From Paenibacillus polysaccharolyticus (GTDB lineage: Bacteria > Bacillota > Bacilli > Paenibacillales > Paenibacillaceae): a stretch of 64,000 bases of DNA. The DNA is taken from the NCBI RefSeq assembly GCF_900102085.1, contig NZ_FMVM01000003.1, forward strand, positions 248,001-312,000. Direction: 5' to 3'. Both the position numbers and the translations under genes were made by a program. This document shows, piece after piece, positions 8,856 to 16,258 of the stretch. The notes below the pieces were generated by a model that had not been told where the DNA came from, did not search any database, and worked only from the letters and a program-made list of their open reading frames with translations. Within the stretch, counting starts at the first letter, position 1. Each line of letters starts with the position of its first letter.

Positions 8856-9857
8856 CTATCCTCCAATCTGCGACATATGCCGCAGCGTAGGTGTTCCGTT
8901 AATCTCTTGCCCTTTTAAGGCTTTTACCATGTCATGAGTTTCGGGTTTGGAGCCGAGCGCCTTGTAAAATAAATCCTGCACCGCTTTGTCGTCACCAACG
9001 AGCGGGCGAACATTGTACTCATCTGACCAGTACAGACAAGGCTTAATGTTACCGTCGGCCGTTAACCGGAGCCTGTTACAGCTACCGCAGAAATGGCTGC
9101 TGACCGGATGAATCAGTCCGAATGTTCCAGCGGCTCCAACGATCCGGTAACTATCTGCTGGGCCATTGCCATACACATCACCGCAACTTTCGTAGTTCCA
9201 CTTGGTTCCGCAAGTCTTCAGTACATGTTCAAGCGGCAAATAACTCGACTTCCAACCGGTTCCACTGTCTCCGATGGGCATGTATTCAATAAAACGAATA
9301 TCAATTGGAGCTTCCAGCGTCATGCGTAGAAAATCCTCCACCTCATCGTCATTTACACCCTTCATCAGTACAACGTTTAGCTTGATGGGCTTGAATCCAG
9401 CCTTTTGACTGGCTTTGATGCCCTCCAGCACGCGATGTACCTTACCGCCCCGTGTAATACGCGCAAATCGCTCCGGCTTGAGCGAATCCAGACTAATGTT
9501 CACGCGTGTCAGACCTGCAGCTTTCAGCATCTCGGCATGAGCTGCCAAAAATATGCCATTGGTTGTCAATGCAATGTCTTCAATCCCTGGAATAGCGGAT
9601 AACATCGCAACCAGTTGATCCAGCCCCTTGCGAACGAGAGGTTCTCCGCCAGTCAATCGCAGTTTCCTTATGCCTAGCGGAGCAAGTGCCTGGACAATCG
9701 ATGTAATTTCTTCATAGGACAAAATGCGTTCTGTCGGTTCAAACTGCATTCCTTCTTCCGGCATGCAATACACACACCGCAGATTGCAACGATCCGTAAC
9801 GGATATACGCAAGTAATCGTGCACACGTCCAAAAGGGTCTATTAGTTTTGATTCCAT
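8856..9857 (-). CDS. moaA: GTP 3',8-cyclase, molybdenum cofactor biosynthesis
   Basis: MoaA is a radical-SAM enzyme that starts molybdopterin synthesis by rearranging GTP. The N-terminal cluster motif is CNLRCVYC (28-35 approx.), and the C-terminal second cluster is CGSCNRLRLTADGNIKPC. The protein ends in the conserved Gly-Gly. At 333 residues it is full length. The start is an ATG preceded by GGAGG. It is the first gene of the nar operon, so cofactor supply is probably induced along with the Mo-enzyme NarG. Its 5' leader of about 80 bases starts at the Fnr-type promoter at 9945-9987. Confidence 0.96.
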   Translation of the reverse strand: MESKLIDPFGRVHDYLRISVTDRCNLRCVYCMPEEGMQFEPTERILSYEEITSIVQALAPLGIRKLRLTGGEPLVRKGLDQLVAMLSAIPGIEDIALTTNGIFLAAHAEMLKAAGLTRVNISLDSLKPERFARITRGGKVHRVLEGIKASQKAGFKPIKLNVVLMKGVNDDEVEDFLRMTLEAPIDIRFIEYMPIGDSGTGWKSSYLPLEHVLKTCGTKWNYESCGDVYGNGPADSYRIVGAAGTFGLIHPVSSHFCGSCNRLRLTADGNIKPCLYWSDEYNVRPLVGDDKAVQDLFYKALGSKPETHDMVKALKGQEINGTPTLRHMSQIGG

Positions 9858-9944
9858 ACACGTACCTCCTTTCTCTCGGGTGCTGTCATGACATCGCTAA
9901 AGGAGAACACTCGCTTCCTCACATGTATTGTCAATCATGGGCTA

Positions 9945-9987
9945 AGCATAATGATGTCTGGCTTTGCTAACTGTGCAAAATATCACA
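9945..9987 (-). promoter_or_regulatory. Fnr-type box and promoter of moaA-nar operon
   Basis: On the plus strand TGTGC-AAAATA-TCACA occupies 9972-9987, one base off the Fnr/Crp consensus TGTGA-N6-TCACA. On the minus strand a TATGCT -10 element follows at 9950-9945 with a 21-base gap. This puts the box centre near -41.5, the class II activator position. No good -35 is present, as expected for an activator-dependent promoter. Confidence 0.75.
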
Positions 9988-10091
9988 AGAACTGAAACAT
10001 AACGCACAGTTGCACATTTATGAAAGCTCCGCAAGCCTTTTCCGAACAGGATTTCAGTCCAAATAAGGCGAGATTATGACAAAAATAAAGG

Positions 10092-10134
10092 TGTGAGCAG
10101 GCTCACACAGCCCCGCTGTCTGCTTTTCTATAAT
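10092..10134 (+). promoter_or_regulatory. Fnr-type box and promoter of DUF2249 operon
   Basis: TGTGAGCAGGCTCACA at 10092-10107 is a perfect Fnr/Crp palindrome. A consensus TATAAT lies at 10129-10134 after a 21-base gap, so the box centre is near -41.5 relative to a start about 10141. The geometry is identical to the divergent moaA-nar promoter. No -35 hexamer is visible. Confidence 0.85.
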
Positions 10135-10177
10135 CAAGTTGCAACACCACACTAATCCCAATTTGGAGGAATGACCC

Positions 10178-10411
10178 ATGAACACATACGCTGCAACCAT
10201 TAATGCCACAGAGTATCCACCTCATTTGAAACATAAAATTATCTTTGAAACGTTTGAAGCTCTTCAGCCTGAGGAAGCGATGTTACTCGTTAACGATCAC
10301 GATCCAAAACCGCTCCGCTTCCAGTTTCAATCGACACATCCTGACGGCTTTGACTGGGAATATATCGAACAAGGTCCTATAACGTTTCAGGTTAAAATCA
10401 CTAAACGATAG
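10178..10411 (+). CDS. DUF2249 domain protein (single domain)
   Basis: This 77-residue cytoplasmic protein is one complete DUF2249 module; the family hallmark NDHDPKPLRFQF is at about 39-50. DUF2249 proteins often occur beside denitrification, nitric-oxide and hemerythrin genes, but no biochemical activity is established that I know of. The start has TTGGAGGA at proper spacing. It is the first gene of a five-gene operon behind a perfect Fnr-type box, which suggests an anaerobic or nitrosative role. The family is clear; the function is inferred only from context. Confidence 0.85.
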   Translation: MNTYAATINATEYPPHLKHKIIFETFEALQPEEAMLLVNDHDPKPLRFQFQSTHPDGFDWEYIEQGPITFQVKITKR

Positions 10412-10428
10412 ATTGGAGTTGAACGGGA

Positions 10429-10806
10429 ATGGCGCATGTTGAAATCATTAACGAGACTACACTGCGTCTGACGCTGGGACTCGAAGATGCTGTATCCATG
10501 ATTCAGATCGCTCAGCGTGAGCAGGCAGCCTATGCACAGGAGATCATTACGATTTACGAGAAAATGCCCGTGTTCGAATTCACTCATTTCTGCTTCTATG
10601 CCTATGACAGTGCGAGACTGTTTGAACGTGTGCTTGAGATGGACCCCAAAACCTATCTCTCCTTCTCCCTGGATGCACCTGATTCATTCTTCTATGCCCT
10701 GTACGGAGGCATGGCCGCTTTATATGAATCTTCGATCAAGCTGGTTCAGCAGACGCAAGCAGCTACGGCAGTCAGCACCGAAACGGATGTGAACGTTCAT
10801 GCTTGA
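10429..10806 (+). CDS. Unrecognised 125-aa protein in Fnr-controlled operon
   Basis: I do not recognise this family. The product is acidic to neutral, probably alpha/beta and cytoplasmic, with no signal peptide or membrane helix. The middle is aromatic-rich (FEFTHFCFYAYDSARLFERV, then DAPDSFFYALYGGMAALYE). The start has GGAG 10 bases upstream. Its stop overlaps the start of the next gene by eight bases (ATGCTTGA), so it is translationally coupled to the double DUF2249 gene, and a physical partnership is plausible. Confidence 0.8.
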   Translation: MAHVEIINETTLRLTLGLEDAVSMIQIAQREQAAYAQEIITIYEKMPVFEFTHFCFYAYDSARLFERVLEMDPKTYLSFSLDAPDSFFYALYGGMAALYESSIKLVQQTQAATAVSTETDVNVHA

Positions 10807-11452
10807 AACCGACGTTAATATTGTTGAACTGGACGTACGCCCTCATCTGAGCAAAAAACTGGAGCCTTTTCAGCTCATTATGGATACCGTTAAAGAACTG
10901 AAACACGAAGATGTATTGGTCCTGCATGCGCCGTTCAAGCCGACTCCATTGCTTGGCATTCTGAAAATGAAAGGATACTCCAGTACATCGGAGCGTCTGG
11001 AATCCAATCATTGGGTGACCACATTTGTGCATAAAAAAAATAAAACCGCTGCAGAGAAGATTTCTGCGGCGGTTCAATTCAATACGTTGGCTCGAACTGA
11101 ATTAACTTCATCGTCGATTGAGGATTCGGGTTCAGAGGATGCCATGAATTCCTGTGAAGGGCAACCTCCAGCAATAGCTGAACCTTCGAAATCCGCAGTT
11201 TTGTCAGATGAGCCCATAACACAGGAACAGAAAGAGCCAACCATTGTACTGGACAATCGCGGACTGGAGCCGCCCCAGCCAATGATGCGCACATTAGCTG
11301 CACTTGAACGTTGCAAACCGGGAGAAGTTGTACTTATTCATAATGACCGCGTACCCGTTTTTTTGATCGAGGAACTGAATCAGCTCGGTTGTCTCTACAC
11401 CGTTGAGGATCAAGCGGATGGTACAGCCAAAGTCAGAATTGAAAAAGGGTAA
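10799..11452 (+). CDS. Double DUF2249 domain protein
   Basis: The 217 residues hold two DUF2249-like modules joined by an acidic, Ser/Glu/Pro-rich linker (about 85-140). Module 1 spans about 8-78 (IVELDVRPHLSKKLEPFQLI). Module 2 spans about 143-215 (VLDNRGLEPPQPMMRTLAAL, VLIHNDRVPVFLIEELNQLG). Both lack the full NDHDPKPL hallmark of the single-domain paralogue at 10178: module 1 reads LHAPFKPTPLLG and module 2 reads HNDRVPVFL. They may have diverged in ligand binding. The gene overlaps its upstream neighbour by eight bases and precedes the membrane-protein gene by 13 bases. Confidence 0.83.
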   Translation: MLETDVNIVELDVRPHLSKKLEPFQLIMDTVKELKHEDVLVLHAPFKPTPLLGILKMKGYSSTSERLESNHWVTTFVHKKNKTAAEKISAAVQFNTLARTELTSSSIEDSGSEDAMNSCEGQPPAIAEPSKSAVLSDEPITQEQKEPTIVLDNRGLEPPQPMMRTLAALERCKPGEVVLIHNDRVPVFLIEELNQLGCLYTVEDQADGTAKVRIEKG

Positions 11453-11465
11453 GGGGGCGAAAGCC

Positions 11466-12698
11466 ATGTCCAGGTTGCCGTTTCTTTTTATCATCACGGG
11501 CATCGTTGGATTTGTAATGTATCACGCATTCTCCCTGCTCTCCCTGACAGGCTGGCTAGGTGATGAATTAAGGGGACCCGAAGGCTGGTTTCATGCGCAT
11601 TTGTTCGTACTCGGATGGGCCACCATGCTGGCGATGGGTGCAGTTTATCAGTTGATACATGTCATTTTACAAACGAATATATATAGTGCAGTGCTTGGTT
11701 ACTGTCACTATTTCTTGTTCACCGTCGGTGCTACAGGCATGTTGATTGGTTTTATTCGCACAGATGTAATCTGGATTGCAGGTTCAGCAACGCTTGCACT
11801 ATCCGGCATTTTGTTATTTGGCTTGAACATGGGTATCACCCTCTACCGTGCTTCCATATGGAACCCTGTAACGATCAGTGCAGCGTGTGCCTGTCTGTAC
11901 CTTGTACTTACCGGTTTATCGGGCATGCTGATGGGACTGAATTTTGCTTTTGGTGACTGGAATGGTCTGCATCAACGATTGTTTGGCGCACATATCTGGA
12001 TGGGAACCCTTGGATGGTTTGGCATGTTAATCACCGGATTCAGTTACAAAATGCTGCCGATGTTTTATTTGTCCCATGATTTCTCTATCCGATTGCAAAA
12101 GATGGTTCTGGTCCTGTGGAATGCTGCTGTTATTACAGGAGTGATCGCATTCCTGACAGGTATCCAAGGTGGCTTGCTCTGGTTTGCGCTTTTGCTTTTG
12201 ACAGGAGCACTGATCTGTTACGTATACCACCTGGAGCAAATTCAGGAGAAACGGCATAAAAGCAACCCTGGACCCGGAATCCGCTGGACGGTCTATGTAA
12301 GCCGTGCCTTGCTCGTATATTCCATGGCTCTGTTAATCTATAGTGCGCAAGATGTAGAGCTACTCCTTGATTCACGCGTTGTGCTTCTGACTGGCTGGGT
12401 ATACCTTGGAGGCTGGGTATCTCTGACGATCCTCGGGTATGCTTCCAAAATCGTGCCTTTTCTATGGTGGACCCACAAATACGGCAAGCTTGCAGGACGT
12501 CCTGGCACTCCACTCATGGCTGGCATGTTAAGTGAAAAAAGGATCAATCATGGAATACTTGCGATGGTTGCAGCCAGTCTGCTCTTAGTCAGCGGTATTC
12601 TGATTAATTTGGCGGAAGTGATGATGGTTGGCGGAACATTACTGTCTATGATCTCTATCGTGTATATTTCAAATATCGCCTTGGTATTCAGACGTTAA
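11466..12698 (+). CDS. Multi-pass His-rich membrane protein, haem-copper-oxidase-I/NnrS-like
   Basis: The 410 residues form about 12 membrane helices. Histidines sit in helices in a pattern recalling haem-copper oxidase subunit I or NnrS proteins: WFHAHLFVLGW (His43, His45), YQLIHVIL (His65), GYCHYF (His81) and LHQRLFGAHIWMGTLGW (His169, His176). It is shorter than a true oxidase or NO reductase, and I see no proton-channel or copper-ligand set, so catalysis is not shown. The chosen ATG has GGGGGCGA just upstream; an upstream TTG at 11403 lies inside the previous gene. The Fnr operon context suggests nitric oxide or haem-linked stress handling, as inferred for NnrS. Confidence 0.72.
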   Translation: MSRLPFLFIITGIVGFVMYHAFSLLSLTGWLGDELRGPEGWFHAHLFVLGWATMLAMGAVYQLIHVILQTNIYSAVLGYCHYFLFTVGATGMLIGFIRTDVIWIAGSATLALSGILLFGLNMGITLYRASIWNPVTISAACACLYLVLTGLSGMLMGLNFAFGDWNGLHQRLFGAHIWMGTLGWFGMLITGFSYKMLPMFYLSHDFSIRLQKMVLVLWNAAVITGVIAFLTGIQGGLLWFALLLLTGALICYVYHLEQIQEKRHKSNPGPGIRWTVYVSRALLVYSMALLIYSAQDVELLLDSRVVLLTGWVYLGGWVSLTILGYASKIVPFLWWTHKYGKLAGRPGTPLMAGMLSEKRINHGILAMVAASLLLVSGILINLAEVMMVGGTLLSMISIVYISNIALVFRR

Positions 12699-12723
12699 CA
12701 AGATGGATTGGAGCGTGGAAAAG

Positions 12724-13023
12724 ATGGAACAAACCTCACAGTTACTAGAGTATTTAAAAGAAGTCTACGACCCGGAGCTTGGTGTCAACATCGTTGACCT
12801 CGGCCTTGTGTATGAAGTAAAGGAAGAACCTGAGCGCATTCAGGTGCGAATGACGCTGACTACGCCAGGATGTCCACTGCATGACACCATCGTTGGTGCG
12901 GTGAAATGGGTTTTACAAAAAAATACCGACAAAACCGATATTGACGTACAGGTGGTATGGGAACCGCAATGGTCTCCGCAGCTGATGTCCAGAGAAGCCA
13001 AAGAAATGCTCGGATATTTTTAA
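12724..13023 (+). CDS. DUF59/MIP18-family protein (SufT/PaaD-like Fe-S assembly factor)
   Basis: About 99 residues make up one DUF59 domain. The hallmarks are YDPELGVNIVDLGLVY and the conserved cysteine in LTTPGCPLHDTI. Family members such as SufT help mature or repair Fe-S proteins. It is the last gene of the Fnr-type operon, so a role in maintaining Fe-S clusters of anaerobic enzymes such as NarGH is a fair inference. I chose the ATG at 12724, with GGAG ten bases upstream; an in-frame ATG at 12703 lacks a convincing site. Confidence 0.88.
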   Translation: MEQTSQLLEYLKEVYDPELGVNIVDLGLVYEVKEEPERIQVRMTLTTPGCPLHDTIVGAVKWVLQKNTDKTDIDVQVVWEPQWSPQLMSREAKEMLGYF

Positions 13024-13100
13024 ACAGGTGTTTATAATTAAGGATGTCGGCACAAGGATATATGTCCAAACAACTCTGTCTGATGAACATCAATACCCGA

Positions 13101-13146
13101 AAAAACGTACCCAAGCTCTGATCCAGTCAGGCCAAGGTACGTTTTT
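13101..13146 (+). terminator. Terminator of the DUF2249 operon
   Basis: AAAAACGTACC at 13101-13111 pairs with GGTACGTTTTT at 13136-13146, with a 24-base loop that can form a second small stem (CTGA/TCAG). The T-run is on the plus strand, 80 bases after the DUF59 stop. Confidence 0.75.
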
Positions 13147-13189
13147 GTATGTGTTCCTTTTTGCATGGAAAGGAGAGGCACTTCACCAA

Positions 13190-13214
13190 AGAAAAAGAAC
13201 TCCTCGCGGAGTCC
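13190..13214 (-). terminator. Terminator of the cupin gene
   Basis: GAACTCC (13197-13203) pairs with GGAGTCC (13208-13214), apart from one G-T type mismatch, around a CGCG-containing loop. In the minus direction it runs into a T-rich tract, 35 bases after the cupin stop. Confidence 0.6.
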
Positions 13215-13248
13215 CCATTCCCTATTATTCATCCGGCTCTATCGGATA

Positions 13249-13590
13249 TTAGATATCTTTGGCGTAAGAAGCTTCCGGCACTTTATTCAATACCACGAAC
13301 AAACGAACTTCCGCATCACTTGTGTTATGGAACGCGAATTCCGTCTCTCCTCCGCAGGATACCACATCTTCTGCCTGAATCTCATGCTCTGCTCCGTCCA
13401 GAATCAGTGTGCCCTTGCCTTCAACGACCAGCAACGTGAGGTCTGCACCGGGATGTTTGTGAACGGGAAGCTGCTGTCCTGGCAGAAAATGAAGCATGAA
13501 GGTTACACCACCTCCTTGTTGAAACAACACCCGTTTCGTGAAACGTTCCGTACTGTATGCTTTAACTTCTTGTAATGACGTGATACTCAT
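13249..13590 (-). CDS. Small cupin-domain protein
   Basis: This single-domain cupin of about 113 residues has motif 1 as PVHKHPGADLTLLVVEGKGTL. The metal-ligand set is incomplete but includes two histidines (HKH). Motif 2 is degenerate (FAFHNTSDAEVRLFVVL). Such proteins bind small ligands or metals; no specific substrate can be assigned. Three in-frame ATGs crowd the 5' end; I chose the last (13590) because AGGAGG lies nine bases before it. It is a monocistronic gene with terminators on both sides. Confidence 0.85.
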   Translation of the reverse strand: MSITSLQEVKAYSTERFTKRVLFQQGGGVTFMLHFLPGQQLPVHKHPGADLTLLVVEGKGTLILDGAEHEIQAEDVVSCGGETEFAFHNTSDAEVRLFVVLNKVPEASYAKDI

Positions 13591-13639
13591 GATCATCATC
13601 CTCCTGTATTTGTTCTGGTTATGTATTCATTTTAACGCG

Positions 13640-13681
13640 AAAAAACCTGCAACTCCTTGATTCAAATCAAGAAAATGCAGG
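13640..13681 (-). terminator. Terminator of the SPFH operon
   Basis: CCTGCA (13646-13651) pairs with TGCAGG (13676-13681), enclosing a second perfect stem, CTTGATT/AATCAAG. In the minus direction six Ts follow (A-run 13640-13645). It closes the operon that ends at 13790. Confidence 0.8.
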
Positions 13682-13789
13682 CGTGAATTCAGGATTTACA
13701 TTCTAAAATATCACTTGTTTTATATATCAGTAAATACAAGAACAAATACCAATATAATATATATCCATATTATAATAGAAGAAACTCAT

Positions 13790-14809
13790 TCATATTACCA
13801 ATTGTCCTCTCTTTTCCGCCAAACCAATCGTTGCGTGCACACCCGAGTTAAATTCCAGAAAATCCTGCTCCACCCCGTCACTGAAAATAACTCCATCCTC
13901 CGGCATTTGTGAAACAATGTGAAGGGGTTGCTTCGCACGAATCTGTCCAAACACGAGATTTGCCGCCGTGGTTCGACTCGGGAACGGTTCACGTACCGTA
14001 AAATATAAATAAGGGGAATCCCACGAAAACTCGTTCTTGTTCAATCCTCCCTCAGAAGCCGTTCCTCTTAAATCAACTGATCTTTCATCACTAGTCAATT
14101 GCTGGTGCTCCCCCCTGCTCACATGTTGCCAAGCCGCTGAACGGACAATACCTGAGGCACCAGCCAGCACACTCTTAAACCATCCGGTTGATCCCATGCC
14201 TGTAGATACGATAATACCGCTGGATGATTGATTTTCAGTAGAGGCTCCCAAACGCACTTCATAACGGGCAGATACATGTGTCTTCCGACCAATAAAGAGA
14301 TCATTGACACCGTACAGCACCTGTCCGTCATTCAGCTCAACTTTGGCAAGGGTGACTTCCTTAAGCGAGCGCTGTCTACGTATCACGTCTGGAACAATGA
14401 AGCTTAAATCCTCCACTGTAAAAGGCAACAGCACCCCGTCCCACCGCATCGGATCTGGATTCACACCGATAAGCGGCTGCTCGGTAACATATTTCAACGT
14501 ATTGGCAACCAGACCATCCTGTCCGACCACTACCACAATATCTTGCTCTCCAAAAATAAAGTTTGGCACATGCTCCCGGTCAATCATCTGAACACGTCCA
14601 AGTTGACTCAATTGCTGCTGAGCAAGCTGTATCGATTGCTTGTAACGGCGATCTTCCTCGACGTAATCGCTAAAGTCAGCACCAAGACGTTCAATGTAAA
14701 ACTGAGCCTGCTGTACAGTGTTGTAACGTACAATCAATTCCTCCAGTCGGGTTCTGCGCTTAACCAAAATTAATTTATGCTCACTCATGGGTTCATTTAT
14801 CTTAACCAT
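13790..14809 (-). CDS. NAD-kinase-fold protein with altered ATP motif
   Basis: The product (about 339 residues) has an NAD kinase/diacylglycerol kinase-like core after an N-terminal helical region (about 1-95, LIVRYNTVQQAQFYIERLG). The normal GGDGT nucleotide loop reads GQDGL (in VVVVGQDGLVANTLKYV). The second motif is STGMGSTGW, resembling the TGSTAY strand of NAD kinases. The aspartate is kept but two loop residues differ, so the substrate may not be NAD. Among three in-frame ATGs, 14809 has GGGAGGTGG eight bases upstream. It is the third gene of the SPFH operon. Confidence 0.78.
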   Translation of the reverse strand: MVKINEPMSEHKLILVKRRTRLEELIVRYNTVQQAQFYIERLGADFSDYVEEDRRYKQSIQLAQQQLSQLGRVQMIDREHVPNFIFGEQDIVVVVGQDGLVANTLKYVTEQPLIGVNPDPMRWDGVLLPFTVEDLSFIVPDVIRRQRSLKEVTLAKVELNDGQVLYGVNDLFIGRKTHVSARYEVRLGASTENQSSSGIIVSTGMGSTGWFKSVLAGASGIVRSAAWQHVSRGEHQQLTSDERSVDLRGTASEGGLNKNEFSWDSPYLYFTVREPFPSRTTAANLVFGQIRAKQPLHIVSQMPEDGVIFSDGVEQDFLEFNSGVHATIGLAEKRGQLVI

Positions 14810-14853
14810 CTGTGATTCCACCTCCCGCTTTCCCTTTGACTTGAGGAAAACCA

Positions 14854-15042
14854 TTATTGATTTTTTTGGTTTTTTTGAATTTTTGAACTTCTCTCACTTG
14901 TTTCATTTGTCTCACTTGTCTGACTTGCCCGACTCACCAGATTGACTTGATTATCTGACACGTTTTGACGAACTCGACTGGATCGTATAAACCGTGTTCT
15001 GGAAGCGGATAGATTGGTTTGTTTCCCCCATCCAACAATCAT
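14854..15042 (-). CDS. Small 62-aa ORF coupled to SPFH gene
   Basis: The ORF starts at an ATG overlapping the SPFH stop (ATGA) with GGGAGGGG seven bases upstream. It ends 45 bases before the chosen start of the NAD-kinase-like gene. The product is basic at first, then low-complexity and rich in Ser, Thr, Glu, Asn and Gln (SQTSETNETSERSSK). It has no recognisable domain. The strong ribosome site and exact overlap argue that it is translated; the composition argues that the sequence itself is under weak constraint. It may act mainly in translational coupling. Confidence 0.5.
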   Translation of the reverse strand: MIVGWGKQTNLSASRTRFIRSSRVRQNVSDNQVNLVSRASQTSETNETSERSSKIQKNQKNQ

Positions 15043-16082
15043 CGTGTTGCCCCTCCCTTACCTCTTCCTTCTGCTGGTGCCATCAGACCCTGTAGCAGAT
15101 CTGGTGAGATATTCAGCTGCCCGATTTTGCCAGCATTCTCGGCCAGTTCCTGGAACGCAAGTGCAATCAGTTTATCCGAATTCATGCCCATATTGGCCAT
15201 GGCCTGTAATACGTTCGGCTGTACATGCTGAAGCGAATTCATGACTGCTGCAATCTCATACGCTTTGGCATCCGCTTCCGCATTCTGATTCGCAATGGTG
15301 AGCTCAATTAACTGTTGCTTGCGCTCTTCCATCGCGGTATTAAACTGGAGCTGCTCCTGTTCCATCTCGTTCTGCTTCTGTTTCACCGAGCGTTCGGCCT
15401 GTAATTGGGTTTCCCTAATCTGTTGTTTCTTCGTCTCCACCGCAATCTCGGTATTCAGTTCATTTTCCTTCACGCGGCGTTCCTGCTCAATGGAAGCATT
15501 GCGCCGCACATATAAAGCCTCGTCCGCCTGTCTTAAAATTTCTTCCCTCGCCTGTGCCTCCAACGCACGCATCGTTTCCTTATTAGGCAAAATAGCCAAA
15601 ATGGACAGATTCATCAGCTCTACGCCCAGCTTTTCCAACTCTTCATGCTGTGCGACCTCTCGTTTCATGCTGCTGGCAAGCCGTTCGCTGGATTGAATCG
15701 CCTCTTTTAACGGCAACTGCTCCAAATATTTCTTCGTGAGCACTTTTGCTATGGTAATCACCCGCTGATCCAGCTTGTGAGGATCGTCAGACATATATTG
15801 ATTTTTGCGCAAATTGTACGTGTAATTCAGACTCTGTGTAATTTTGCTGTAATCCATAATGCGATAGCTAAGCTGTCCCTGTACGGTAACCGTCTGATAA
15901 TCCGCTGTAATCTCTTCAAACATAAACGGCACATCCACCGAAGAAACAGGCAATACAACCACCGAAGTCGTTGGCTCATAATAATAAAAAGATAGGCCCA
16001 CGCCTTGGCGCTGTACCTTGCCGTTCTTCACTTTCATAACATATTCACTCGGCTGAAACTTTACAAATCGGAATCCAAACAT
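15039..16082 (-). CDS. SPFH/Band 7 domain protein
   Basis: The 347 residues comprise an SPFH domain (about 5-175, MFEEITADYQTVTVQGQLSY), a long charged coiled coil (about 175-275, rich in Glu, Gln and Lys) and a flexible tail. Unlike flotillins there is no N-terminal hydrophobic anchor (MFGFRFVKFQPSEY), so membrane contact, if any, would be peripheral. SPFH proteins oligomerise and scaffold membrane microdomains or protease complexes. It is the first gene of a three-gene operon. Its promoter sits inside a large dyad (16103-16167), implying tight repression. The start has GAGGAA upstream. Confidence 0.85.
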   Translation of the reverse strand: MFGFRFVKFQPSEYVMKVKNGKVQRQGVGLSFYYYEPTTSVVVLPVSSVDVPFMFEEITADYQTVTVQGQLSYRIMDYSKITQSLNYTYNLRKNQYMSDDPHKLDQRVITIAKVLTKKYLEQLPLKEAIQSSERLASSMKREVAQHEELEKLGVELMNLSILAILPNKETMRALEAQAREEILRQADEALYVRRNASIEQERRVKENELNTEIAVETKKQQIRETQLQAERSVKQKQNEMEQEQLQFNTAMEERKQQLIELTIANQNAEADAKAYEIAAVMNSLQHVQPNVLQAMANMGMNSDKLIALAFQELAENAGKIGQLNISPDLLQGLMAPAEGRGKGGATR

Positions 16083-16102
16083 GGCTCATTCCTCGTTTCT
16101 TA

Positions 16103-16167
16103 TTAATGTCGTTTTGATATTATCGAAATGATAACAAACGATCTCGATATTGTCAATACGACATTAA
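16103..16167 (-). promoter_or_regulatory. SPFH promoter embedded in a 65-bp dyad
   Basis: On the minus strand TTGACA (16156-16151), a 17-base spacer and TATCAT (16133-16128) form a sigma-A promoter. The surrounding 65 bases are a near-palindrome: the 30-base arms 16103-16132 and 16138-16167 match at 24 positions, with the outer ten (TTAATGTCGT) identical. The arms cover both promoter hexamers, the layout of a repressor operator. Confidence 0.75.
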
Positions 16168-16180
16168 CAAATTCCGCACG

Positions 16181-16213
16181 AAAAAGAGACCGAATCATGG
16201 ATTCGACCTCTTT
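16181..16213 (-). terminator. Terminator of the galactanase gene
   Basis: CGAATC/GATTCG with an ATG loop is extended by AAAGAG/CTCTTT. A five-T run follows in the minus direction (A-run 16181-16185). It lies 46 bases beyond the stop at 16259. Confidence 0.75.
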
Positions 16214-16258
16214 CTTGTCTACATGTCATTTACTTTCCATTAAATCAAGTTACCGTTT

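Noticed and set aside
13038..13232. 64-codon minus-strand frame between the DUF59 and cupin genes
   Set aside because: It runs through both terminator hairpins, has no ribosome site and no conserved look.
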